Below, one piece after another: positions 33,066-40,000 of a DNA stretch of 40,000 nucleotides (position 1 is its first letter; each line of letters begins with the position of its first letter). The position numbers and the translations under genes were made by a program. Origin of the DNA: an uncultured Opitutales bacterium (GTDB taxonomy: Bacteria; Verrucomicrobiota; Verrucomicrobiia; Opitutales; Seribacteraceae); contig CALSMY010000019.1 of assembly GCA_943787575.1 (NCBI GenBank), positions 1 through 40,000 on the forward strand. The letters run 5' to 3'. The notes beneath the pieces are model-generated. The model saw only the letters and a program-made list of their open reading frames with translations. It ran no database searches and was not told where the DNA came from.

Positions 33066-34910
33066 TTAGTAACGATTAGAAAGATCTGGAGCGGGAGGTT
33101 CGCTCAATCCTAAGCGTTCGTTACGATCGATTACATCGATCATACTGTCTTTGAGTCTTTCGCGCATACGCATCGAAGATTCTAATTCTCTTTCCATGAT
33201 GACCATATTTTCCTTAAGGGAGATGATCGCATTGTTAAGATCAGTCTCACGATCGGTCATTCTAACCATGTCTTGTTCGAGGCGAATATTTTCCTTCTCC
33301 AATAAATTCATCCGGTTTATTAAGACCTGTTCGCGGGCAAGAACTTCAGAATATTCAGATTCTAACTCCCTCGTTTCAGCCATTAAATCTTGATACTCTG
33401 TACTTCCCGCGTTCTCAAGATTGTTAATTTTGACTTCGAGCTCTCTAATATTTGCTTCCAAAATTCCAGCTTCCTGGCTGAGTAATCTTTCACTGGCCAC
33501 TGCACGGTTGAGTTGAATTTCGAGGTTTCTTGATTTGTCTTTAAAGAATCCGCGTTCGTCGTGCAAAGAACCGCTTTGCGACATCAAGTCCTGGTTTTCC
33601 TGGTCCAAGTCTTTGAGTTTGGTAATCAAGTTTCTTTCGTTTGATTCAATGTTTTCAATCTCTTCTCTCATTAAATCAACCGCTCGTAACATATCCGAAT
33701 TTTCTGATTCCAGAGCGGATGTTTTGGCAAGTAACATTTCGTTTGAGTCTCGTAATCCTATCATTTCGTTAGAAATTCGGGATTCTTGCATGGCTAAATT
33801 ATTCAATTCGGCGCGCAAAATACTGAGTTCTTCCTTTTGAGACATATCGGTATCGAGAAGAGAATCGTTACGGTTGGCAGTTCTTTCCAACTTGGTACGC
33901 AGATCATTATTGGTCATTTGAATGAGCCTGGCATTTTCACCCTGCCTCTGTGCCTCTATGGTAAGATCGGTATTAATTTGTTGGAGGTTGGAAAGTTGGG
34001 CTCGCAACGCATCTGTTTCTATTTGGTACCTAGAAATTTGATCGGATAAATCTTCTTTGTCCCCCATAACCAGAGATGAACGATCCTGTTCTAATGCTAA
34101 TATGCCATTTAAACGAGCAATCTCATTTCGGGCATTCATTAATTCCTCATTCAGGATAATTTCTTCGTTCTCCAACATTTTCGCCTCATTTTGAGCTTCT
34201 CTCATCAGGGCTTTCATTTCGGACAGTCGAGAGTCGGTGGTTTCCTGATCAATTCCAAGGGAGGCAAGTTTTTGATTAAGTTTGGCGTTTTCTTTTTCTG
34301 CCCGATCGAGTTGGGCTTCCAATTTGTTTTTAACGGCCTTGGCCGCACTCATATCAGTTCGTAAATCTTTTGCTTTTCGATCAAGCGTGGAATTCGCAAG
34401 TTCTAGATTTCTTATTTTGGAATAAGCACTTTCATCTGAATTATCTCGGTTGTCCAAGGACTGTTCAAGCTTTCGGTTTTCTAGGGCCAATTCCTGGTTG
34501 CGTACTTCCAACTCCTTTTCATCTGCTTTGACTTGTTGGAGTTGCCTGCGTAAACGGGCATTGGTTTCGTCCAGGTACTGATTGCTGTTTACACTGCGTA
34601 GACCTTCTTGCTTAAGCTTGAGAAGCTGAGTTTCTAAGGCCGCAATTTGCCCAAGTGCTTCGTTTAAATCATCCTGCAACTTGGCCGATTGAGGGGAGGG
34701 TGGGGCTACCTGAGGTGCGTTTAACTGTTGCAAGACCACAGACCTGGTCTTTTCCACCAATGCATTGTGCTTAGCGGCCAAGTCGTTGTATTGTTTGATT
34801 AAAAACTCTGGATCGCGCAATTGAGCATCGGTTTGCCCGAAAGCAAAGCTACCGAGCAGAAGAACGGTTAAGATTGGTAAAATTGACCTAGTGTAAATCT
34901 TGCGCGACAT
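33066..34910 (-). CDS. Exported long coiled-coil protein of unknown function
   Basis: The 614-residue protein begins with a clear signal peptide: basic MSRKIYTR, hydrophobic core ILPILTVLLLGSFAFG, likely cleavage before QTDA. After a Pro-rich segment near residues 66-75 (APQVAPPSPQ), almost everything from about 75 to 595 is coiled coil rich in Leu, Glu, Asn, Arg and Asp, with repeats such as RNLELANSTLD and REIEN. The last residues (EPPAPDLSNRY) are non-helical. There is no transmembrane anchor at the C-terminus, no lipobox and no OmpA-like domain. It could be a periplasmic spacer or filament-forming protein. It converges with accA (24 bases) and lies downstream of the tsaC-like gene. Confidence 0.7.
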   Translation of the reverse strand: MSRKIYTRSILPILTVLLLGSFAFGQTDAQLRDPEFLIKQYNDLAAKHNALVEKTRSVVLQQLNAPQVAPPSPQSAKLQDDLNEALGQIAALETQLLKLKQEGLRSVNSNQYLDETNARLRRQLQQVKADEKELEVRNQELALENRKLEQSLDNRDNSDESAYSKIRNLELANSTLDRKAKDLRTDMSAAKAVKNKLEAQLDRAEKENAKLNQKLASLGIDQETTDSRLSEMKALMREAQNEAKMLENEEIILNEELMNARNEIARLNGILALEQDRSSLVMGDKEDLSDQISRYQIETDALRAQLSNLQQINTDLTIEAQRQGENARLIQMTNNDLRTKLERTANRNDSLLDTDMSQKEELSILRAELNNLAMQESRISNEMIGLRDSNEMLLAKTSALESENSDMLRAVDLMREEIENIESNERNLITKLKDLDQENQDLMSQSGSLHDERGFFKDKSRNLEIQLNRAVASERLLSQEAGILEANIRELEVKINNLENAGSTEYQDLMAETRELESEYSEVLAREQVLINRMNLLEKENIRLEQDMVRMTDRETDLNNAIISLKENMVIMERELESSMRMRERLKDSMIDVIDRNERLGLSEPPAPDLSNRY

Positions 34911-35009
34911 ATAAAAGATGGATTAAAGATTTTCCTCCATTGGAATAGCAATTTTGTGCACATGGCAAGCGATACTTAAGTACCTCGGATATCGGAAGAC
35001 TCATAAAAC

Positions 35010-36011
35010 TTAAATAATCGACCGGACTGCCGCTTTGTTAAGGCGGTCAAACACTGCACGGTTTTGACCCTCTGGCTTTTGAGAAAAGATTAAGTGCAAT
35101 CTTCTACTTTTCTTTTTGTCTGCTTCGATTAATACACTGTACAAATTATGCGCAATTTCCTCCCCGTTTCCAGAAATGGAAAGAGCTAGGCAAGAGAAGT
35201 CTTTTTGCTCGATTATATTTTTTTCCTCGGCAGTGCAAACTATGATTAAATCTTCCCGAGATAATTCTGCGGATTCCAATAGTTGCTTCGTGCCTGCATG
35301 CAAAAATAAAGGGGTTTTGGGTGCATAATGGCAATCGCTCATCCCTGGAGATTGGGCACCGGTAGTTTGATATATCTTGTCTATCCCCTGGATTATATGT
35401 GGGGCGAGCAAAACTTCTTCACCCAAGGCGAGTTGTAAATCTTTACGGGTGATCATGCCTGGGCGTAAAATAGTTGGTCTATCGCTCGAAAGGTCGAGCA
35501 CTGTAGATTCCAATCCTACTGTGCAGACTCCCCCGTCCACAGTAGGTGGTACCTTATCCCCAAACAATTCGGCAATATGAGCAGCAGTAGTTGGGCTTGT
35601 TCGGTTAGATGGATTGGCACTCGGGGCGGCAAGTGGTTGTTTTAAACGATCTAAAATCCCACGAAATACCGGATGATTTGGGGCCCGAAGAGCAACCGTT
35701 TGGTTGCCGGCTGTAACCTCCAAAGGAATCAAATCTTTTTTGGGTAAAACAATGGTTAGTGGCCCGGGCCAAAAGATTTTACATGTCCGTATGGCAAGGT
35801 CATTAAATTCCGCGAGATTTTTAGCACCGGATACATCATTTACATGAACAATAAGAGGATTACTGGAAGGTCTTCCCTTAAGTTCGAATATTTTTCGGAC
35901 TGTTTTCGCTTGCAGGGCAAGTCCGGCAAGTCCGTACACCGTTTCTGTTGGTAGGGCAACCAAGTCGCCCACTTTCAAACGGGCTAAGGCATCATCTTCA
36001 GAGATGAGCAC
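35010..36011 (-). CDS. L-threonylcarbamoyladenylate synthase (Sua5/YrdC/YwlC type)
   Basis: The 333-residue enzyme makes threonylcarbamoyl-AMP from threonine, bicarbonate and ATP for t6A37 in tRNA. The N-terminal YrdC domain shows VALPTETVYGLAG, the K-x-R/S-x-N motif in ELKGRPSSNPLIVHV, then LAAPSANPSNRTSPTTA and VCTVGLESTVLDL. A C-terminal Sua5 domain (about 215-333), linked by QSPGMSDCHYAPKTPL, makes it Sua5-like and not the short TsaC form. The start is GTG 36011, with AGGTG 6 bases upstream. It is 22 bases after rpsR on the same strand. Together with mtaB at 3162, the window encodes two steps of the t6A/ms2t6A pathway. Confidence 0.92.
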   Translation of the reverse strand: MLISEDDALARLKVGDLVALPTETVYGLAGLALQAKTVRKIFELKGRPSSNPLIVHVNDVSGAKNLAEFNDLAIRTCKIFWPGPLTIVLPKKDLIPLEVTAGNQTVALRAPNHPVFRGILDRLKQPLAAPSANPSNRTSPTTAAHIAELFGDKVPPTVDGGVCTVGLESTVLDLSSDRPTILRPGMITRKDLQLALGEEVLLAPHIIQGIDKIYQTTGAQSPGMSDCHYAPKTPLFLHAGTKQLLESAELSREDLIIVCTAEEKNIIEQKDFSCLALSISGNGEEIAHNLYSVLIEADKKKSRRLHLIFSQKPEGQNRAVFDRLNKAAVRSII

Positions 36012-36033
36012 CCGACACCTAAAGGCTTAAGCC

Positions 36034-36231
36034 TTATTTAAGGATTTGCATGTGTCTTGCCTTCTTAATAAGACGGGACACTTTACGCTGTTGCATGGGA
36101 GTAAGACCAGTGTACTTACGGGAAATAATTTTTCCTGTGTCTGTGGTGTACTTGGCCAAGGCATCACGATCCATAAAGGAATAATGCTCGGGGTTTTTAC
36201 TCTTGGAAGGGGCCTCTGTAGATTCGCTCAT
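36034..36231 (-). CDS. rpsR: 30S ribosomal protein S18
   Basis: The 65-residue protein carries the S18 core: AKYTTDTGKIISRKYTGLTP followed by MQQRKVSRLIKKARHMQIL. The acidic N-terminal extension (MSESTEAPSKS) replaces the usual Arg/Cys-rich start. S18 binds next to S6 and S11 on the 30S platform. Here it is separated from rpsF/rplI and stands with the Sua5-type gene. It diverges from the L36-L31 pair with a 111-base gap that holds both promoters. A 14-bp palindrome, AAGGCTTAAGCCTT (36022-36035), overlaps its stop codon. Confidence 0.9.
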   Translation of the reverse strand: MSESTEAPSKSKNPEHYSFMDRDALAKYTTDTGKIISRKYTGLTPMQQRKVSRLIKKARHMQILK

Positions 36232-36342
36232 AAGGAGTACATAATGAATATTCGAAGAAAATGTTCAATGCCAAAATTTCCATTGATTATCTTCGGTTTT
36301 CATTGACGAAGGGGATGTAGTTTGATTGATTATTTCTTTGTT

Positions 36343-36468
36343 ATGAAAGTTGTATCATCCATTAAGACCCTCAAAAACCGTCATCCCGACTGCAAGGTAG
36401 TACGCCGAAAAGGCCGCCTCTATGTCATTAACAAAACCAACCCGCGTTTTAAAGCACGCCAAGGTTGA
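36343..36468 (+). CDS. rpmJ: 50S ribosomal protein L36, type B (zinc-free)
   Basis: This 41-codon gene reads [20 protein letters not shown], then [21 protein letters not shown]. That is the type B (YkgO-like) form, with the long middle insert and the diagnostic NPRFKARQG end. Only one Cys (17) remains of the Cys3-His zinc site of the C+ form, so it should not need zinc. It is 25 bases upstream of the type B L31 gene on the same strand, as the two alternative proteins are often paired. No Shine-Dalgarno sequence and no recognisable Zur box are seen in the 111 bases upstream. Confidence 0.93.
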   Translation: MKVVSSIKTLKNRHPDCKVVRRKGRLYVINKTNPRFKARQG

Positions 36469-36493
36469 TTTGTAACCATACTTTCTTACACCG

Positions 36494-36739
36494 ATGAAAA
36501 AAGATATTCATCCAAACCTCAATCCGGTTACCTTTGTAGATGTCTCGACCGGTAAAAAATTTAACACTTTTTCCACAGTCAGTTCGAAAAAGACTGAAAC
36601 TGTGGACGGCGTGGATCACCACCTTCTTTACCGGGACATTACGATGGATTCTCATCCAGCTTTCACTGGGGAGAAACGTTTTGTGGACACCGCGGGACGG
36701 GTGGAAAAATTCCAGTCCAAGTTCTCCCGCAAGCGCTAG
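36494..36739 (+). CDS. rpmE2: 50S ribosomal protein L31, type B (zinc-free)
   Basis: The 81-residue protein starts MKKDIHPNLNPVTFVDVSTG, continues with FNTFSTVSSKKTE, and ends HPAFTGEKRFVDTAGRVEKF. This is the type B (YkgM/RpmE2) form, lacking the C-x15-C-x2-C zinc site. L31 bridges the 50S central protuberance and the 30S head. It forms a pair with the L36 gene just upstream. In proteobacteria such zinc-free paralogues are induced by zinc starvation through Zur. Here they may be the only copies. Confidence 0.93.
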   Translation: MKKDIHPNLNPVTFVDVSTGKKFNTFSTVSSKKTETVDGVDHHLLYRDITMDSHPAFTGEKRFVDTAGRVEKFQSKFSRKR

Positions 36740-36777
36740 GTAGATTTCTTGCCCCTGGCTCGGGCTATTGAGCTGAA

Positions 36778-36797
36778 ATAATCCATTGACGGATTAT
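36778..36797 (+). terminator. Weak terminator-like hairpin after the L36-L31 pair
   Basis: ATAATCC (36778-36784) pairs with GGATTAT (36791-36797) around ATTGAC, 39 bases after the L31 stop. The tail CTTACAC is not a good T-tract. It may stabilise the mRNA end. Confidence 0.3.
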
Positions 36798-36840
36798 CTT
36801 ACACAGGAAAAAGATGTGCTTTGTTTTGTTAGCCTACAGC

Positions 36841-36915
36841 CTAATTTCTTTTCTTGTTTCTTTTGCAGTCTTTGCAGTTGTGCATGTGAGTACATGGACA
36901 ACTTTCGACGGGCAT
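36841..36915 (-). CDS. Possible 24-residue Cys/His-rich miniprotein
   Basis: An ATG-started frame of 24 codons contains four Cys and two His in a tight block (ESCPCTHMHNCKDCKR) followed by a Lys/Arg-Asn tail. C-x-C and C-x2-C pairs flanking H-x-H could bind a metal such as zinc. No good Shine-Dalgarno sequence is present. The palindrome CAATATATTG lies 13 bases upstream of its start. It lies beside the zinc-free ribosomal protein genes. Such a short frame can occur by chance, so this is only a candidate. Confidence 0.25.
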   Translation of the reverse strand: MPVESCPCTHMHNCKDCKRNKKRN

Positions 36916-37161
36916 AATTTGTAGGCACAATATATTGAACCTCTGCTGGTAAAGTAACCTTCAAAATGGGTAGCCGGGAATATACTCTTCCTAATTCCCG
37001 GTTCTCCCAGGCAGATCAGAACTGTGATAAATCCAATCAAATCGAATTAAGGACAAAGCATTTGATGGCTTAAACAATTTTTTCGAAATGACTTTTTAAG
37101 CTTTCGTTCGTAAAGAGGAGATAAATTCCGAATAGACCTAACGAGAAAAATAAAGGAACTT

Positions 37162-38184
37162 ATGACAAATCGTAGAAAATTCATTCAAAAAGGACTTTTT
37201 ACAGCAGGTGCGACTGCTCTTTCCTCCAACTGGACTTATGCCAAGGACGATGGAGCTGATTACTTTACACTGGCAGTCCTCCCGGACACCCAGAACTATT
37301 CATACAGGTATCCTGATGTCTACACCAGCCAAACGCGTTGGCTGAAGGAGAACGCTCAAAAGTATAGAATTCCCTTTGTTTGTCACGAAGGTGATATTGT
37401 CCAGTTCAACGATGTTGTTGAGTGGGAACGTGCCGTTGTCAGCCATAAGGAACTGGATGGTAATCTCCCCTACGGCCTCAACGTCGGCAACCACGACTTC
37501 AACTGGACATGGGTCAATGGCAAGCGCGGAAAGATGGTTCGCGATACCTGTCGCATCGATCAATTCTTTCCTCCATCCAAATATGAGAAAGAAAGCTGGT
37601 GGGGTGGATGTTTCGAAAACCGCAACCACAACAGCTACCAATATTTTGAAGGTCCAGGCGGGCTGAAATTCCTCGTTCTGAATATAGAATTCGCTCCCCG
37701 CGACGTTGCTCTGGACTGGGGCGCGACCGTCATCGAAAAGCATCCCGATCATCGCATCATCGTCGTCACGCACGCCTATATGGACAATGATGACACCCGA
37801 TTAGGCGAAGGAGACAAGGGCATAAAGTTATATTTCCCCGACGACAATGATGGCGACAGTATGTGGGAGAAGTTTGTGCGCAAACATAAGAATATTTTCC
37901 TGGTCATGAGCGGCCACGTTTGTAGAGACTCCCGAAACAACTGGAAGTTCGACACCAGCTACACCGAAACGGGTCTGCTCACCAGCAAAGGAGACCACGG
38001 CAACGAAGTGCACCAAATCCTAGCAGACTACCAAAGCCGCCCTAACGGAGGCGATGGCTTTCTCCGCCTGATGCGTTTCACCCCGGAGAATAACGAAATC
38101 GAGGTCAAAACCTATTCCCCATTTAAGGACGAATGGCTGACTAGGGTCCATAACCAGTTCACGCTTCCCTATTCCATGACCTGA
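37162..38184 (+). CDS. Tat-exported metallophosphoesterase (calcineurin-like)
   Basis: The 340-residue protein has a twin-arginine signal, NRRKFIQKGLFTAGATALSS, with a likely cleavage after TYA (about residue 27). The calcineurin-like metal motifs are VLPDTQNY (D42), HEGDIVQ (G77-D78), VGNHDFNW (N110-H111-D112), VTHAYM (H204) and SGHVCRD (G251-H252). The usual second His of G-H-x-H is Cys. The protein should fold around a binuclear metal centre in the periplasm and hydrolyse phosphate esters or diesters; the substrate is unknown. It has a clear ribosome binding site (AAAGGAAC). Its codons prefer C in the third position much more than the neighbours (for example CTC AAC GTC GGC AAC CAC GAC TTC), suggesting transfer. 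A decayed phosphodiesterase follows. Confidence 0.88.
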   Translation: MTNRRKFIQKGLFTAGATALSSNWTYAKDDGADYFTLAVLPDTQNYSYRYPDVYTSQTRWLKENAQKYRIPFVCHEGDIVQFNDVVEWERAVVSHKELDGNLPYGLNVGNHDFNWTWVNGKRGKMVRDTCRIDQFFPPSKYEKESWWGGCFENRNHNSYQYFEGPGGLKFLVLNIEFAPRDVALDWGATVIEKHPDHRIIVVTHAYMDNDDTRLGEGDKGIKLYFPDDNDGDSMWEKFVRKHKNIFLVMSGHVCRDSRNNWKFDTSYTETGLLTSKGDHGNEVHQILADYQSRPNGGDGFLRLMRFTPENNEIEVKTYSPFKDEWLTRVHNQFTLPYSMT

Positions 38185-38186
38185 TT

Positions 38187-38640
38187 AATGATTTCCAAGA
38201 TGAAGCACATGTTTACCCTTATCGCCACCCGGAGGACGAAAGGGAACTGGTTCGGCTTTTGGAAGAATTCAAGCTATTAGAGAGTCCTTCACATTCGATC
38301 AGAGTGCCGAATGCAGCGAGTGCTTCAAGGCACTTGATCCACGAATAAGGATTGGTCGAAACATACGGCGCGAGGAGATCGAATCTCGTTTGGCCGAGGG
38401 CGCGACCGACGTGTTTTTACTAACATTCGTGCCAAGCGAAAAGCAGAGGTTTCCTTGCTTCGGAAACATCGTAGGGAAATTCTCTTCAATTACGCCGGTA
38501 CAGGGGAGCATCGCAGAGATAAGAAAAACTGGCTCCGCGTCCGTGAACTAGGCATCGATGGCATGCTGACAGATTATGCCCTCAAATGCGCAAAACTATG
38601 GCAGGCAAATCCTTTGGAAGATGAAACGCAAGGCATCCCT
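38187..38640 (+). pseudogene. Remnant of a glycerophosphodiester phosphodiesterase family gene
   Basis: Three pieces in three frames line up as the C-terminal half of a GDPD-type protein. Piece A (frame of 38187) reads EAHVYPYRHPEDERELVRLL. Piece B (frame of 38282, to about 38414) reads ESFTFDQSAE, KALDPRIRIGRN and IRREEIESRLAEG. Piece C (frame of 38422, to about 38640) reads TNIRAKRKAEVSLLRKHRRE, ILFNYAG and WLRVRELGIDGMLTDYALK. The last is the GDPD C-terminal motif (G-V/I-D-G-x-x-T-D-Y/F). The B-to-C shift falls at a T5 run (38414-38418). The N-terminal half with the catalytic His/Glu pairs is missing; the sequence before 38184 is the metallophosphoesterase. The gene is non-functional unless assembly errors explain both shifts. 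Confidence 0.72.
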
Positions 38641-39217
38641 GGAAGACCTGGCCAAACATTGTGTGCCTGAGGATAAGGGGGGCATTACTCTTTCGCCCGT
38701 ACTGCAGAGCGGAAATTCCTATGTAGATGTATTTCCGCTCCCCAAAAAAACCGGGCACCTGCCTTTACATCTGCTTAACATTACTAAGACATATCCAAAG
38801 CATATGTTTGTCGGAAAAACCCAATTTATAAAGAGTTGAGCAAGTATACGCTCAACCATCGATTCCAATCTCTACAGCTCTTTAATTGTTAAATTAACTC
38901 GATTTTAAACCGAGTAGGGAAGGGCTTAATCAAGAATTATTTTAACGAAGTACCTAAAAAGAGATGAAAGAGTGCGAAAAAGAGTGCGAGAATCACGAAA
39001 AAAAGGCCGAAACACACTTTTTGAGAAAAGAAAAAGGTATCAAACGGAAGGAATTTTCTCACTCAAAGAGTAACAAAATACTTATTAACACGGCGGTAAT
39101 ATGGCTCGAATAAGTAGTGCACTGTGGCGATACAGCCTTGTATTTAAGGGGGTCTTGGGAGTTTTACTAAGCTTCGGAGTACTAGGTTTCTATCGAAAGA
39201 AAAAATTTTCATTTCAC

Positions 39218-39244
39218 TTGACGAAGAACCCCTTTCACTATTTG
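39218..39244 (+). promoter_or_regulatory. Candidate rRNA promoter
   Basis: TTGACG at 39218-39223 is a near-consensus -35 box. TATTTG at 39239-39244 is a poor -10 box, with a 15-base spacer, which is shorter than optimal. It lies about 145 bases before the 16S gene and 30 bases before the boxA-like element, which is the expected order. Other promoters may exist further upstream. Confidence 0.35.
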
Positions 39245-39273
39245 TTGGAACTCTTTCCCTCAAATACGAGGGG

Positions 39274-39284
39274 TGTTCTTTGAA
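39274..39284 (+). promoter_or_regulatory. boxA-like antitermination element in the rRNA leader
   Basis: TGTTCTTTGAA resembles the rRNA boxA (TGCTCTTTAA type), where NusB/S10 and NusA/NusG assemble to prevent Rho termination of rRNA transcripts. It lies about 110 bases before the 16S start, a usual position. Confidence 0.45.
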
Positions 39285-39365
39285 AGTTATTTTGTGTGAT
39301 CCAATGAACGGGTCACCGATCAATTTTTTTGAAAATATAAATGAGTCATTTATTTGACTCGAGCC

Positions 39366-39384
39366 TATGCGTTTAAGTCGCATA
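39366..39384 (+). other. Hairpin just upstream of the 16S 5' end
   Basis: TATGCG (39366-39371) pairs with CGCATA (39379-39384) around TTTAAGT. It ends about four bases before the expected 16S start. ACTCTC/GAGAGT (39385-39390 with 39394-39399) could form a second stem that includes the first 16S bases. These may guide folding or processing of the precursor. Confidence 0.35.
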
Positions 39385-39387
39385 ACT

Positions 39388-40000
<613 letters not shown>

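Larger units (their letters stand above)
36740..37161. other. 422-base gap between L31 and the metallophosphoesterase: no clear gene
   Basis: No homologous gene is visible. The gap holds the weak hairpin after L31 and a perfect 8-bp hairpin (CCGGGAAT 36974-36981 with ATTCCCGG 36994-37001, 12-base loop). It also holds the 10-bp palindrome CAATATATTG at 36928-36937 and, on the minus strand at 36841-36915, a 24-codon Cys/His-rich reading frame described separately. The last bases carry AAAGGAAC before the next gene's ATG. Confidence 0.5.
38641..39387. other. Non-coding stretch leading into the rRNA operon
   Basis: After the phosphodiesterase remnant, an open frame to 38839 (ending MFVGKTQFIKS) has no family I recognise and no sensible start; it may be further debris. 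A perfect hairpin, GTTGAGC/GCTCAAC (38835-38841 with 38850-38856), follows, without a T-tract. From about 38880 the sequence is AT-rich and purine-rich (AAAAAGAGATGAAAGAGTGCG region). It then carries the promoter-like, boxA-like and hairpin elements of the rRNA leader listed separately. I see no convincing gene. Confidence 0.5.

Noticed and set aside
36834-37040. 68-codon minus-strand frame in the gap after L31
   Set aside because: It has irregular composition and crosses the perfect CCGGGAAT/ATTCCCGG hairpin. No recognisable motif; the 24-codon frame within it in another phase is more interesting.
39101-39283. 60-codon frame upstream of the 16S gene
   Set aside because: It lies inside the rRNA leader, overlaps the promoter- and boxA-like elements and has no family resemblance.

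Overview
The window reads as a chromosomal segment of a member of the Verrucomicrobiota, most likely class Opitutae. The best evidence is the partial 16S rRNA gene at the right end. At 39725-39742 it carries ACACCTACGGGTGGCAGC, the perfect target of the Verrucomicrobia-type EUB338-III probe, instead of the usual bacterial ACTCCTACGGGAGGCAGC. The genes suggest a free-living heterotroph with a Gram-negative envelope: LptF/G permease, exopolysaccharide transferases, glycogen precursor synthesis, a Na+:alanine/glycine symporter and a very large exported FecR/DUF5011-type protein. Few genes have a clear Shine-Dalgarno sequence.

Layout. 1-3115 is the edge of an exopolysaccharide locus: a NusG/RfaH-like factor (cut by the window edge) and a GbsR/MarR-type regulator on the minus strand, diverging from a polyprenyl sugar-phosphate transferase and a WecG/TagA glycosyltransferase. 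3162-8241 is a plus-strand housekeeping run: mtaB (tRNA methylthiotransferase), a standalone 5'-3' exonuclease, hisG and rpsA, closed by a strong terminator. 8399-10869 (minus) is trpE followed by a sigma-70 factor with a C-terminal extension. 11035-12763 (plus) is glgC and gcvH, again with a terminator. 12864-19152 is one giant secreted-protein gene that is frameshifted near its 3' end and possibly also in its signal peptide. A tRNA-Arg(CCU) follows.

19431-28827 holds an AEC-family permease, an orphan 155-residue gene, an AGCS symporter, an LptF/G permease, a walJ-like metallo-hydrolase overlapping pyk by GTGA, a Nudix hydrolase, and a murA-ruvB pair. 28897-29427 is a highly basic disordered protein upstream of murA. 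29642-36739 holds an all-alpha dUTPase-type protein, rpsT, the RNase P RNA, a coiled-coil zinc-ribbon protein, a TPR protein, accA, an exported coiled-coil protein, rpsR with a Sua5-type threonylcarbamoyl-AMP synthase, and the zinc-free (type B) L36 and L31 genes. The L36 gene has only 41 codons.

36740-39387 looks accessory. It carries a Tat-exported metallophosphoesterase with a different codon style, a decayed glycerophosphodiester phosphodiesterase in three frames, and non-coding sequence that becomes the rRNA operon leader. The 16S rRNA gene starts near 39388 and runs off the window.

I see no CRISPR array, prophage, insertion sequence or obvious defence system. The most unusual items are the giant FecR/DUF5011 gene with its frameshift(s), the decayed phosphodiesterase island, the sigma factor tail, the basic disordered protein and a tiny Cys/His-rich reading frame.
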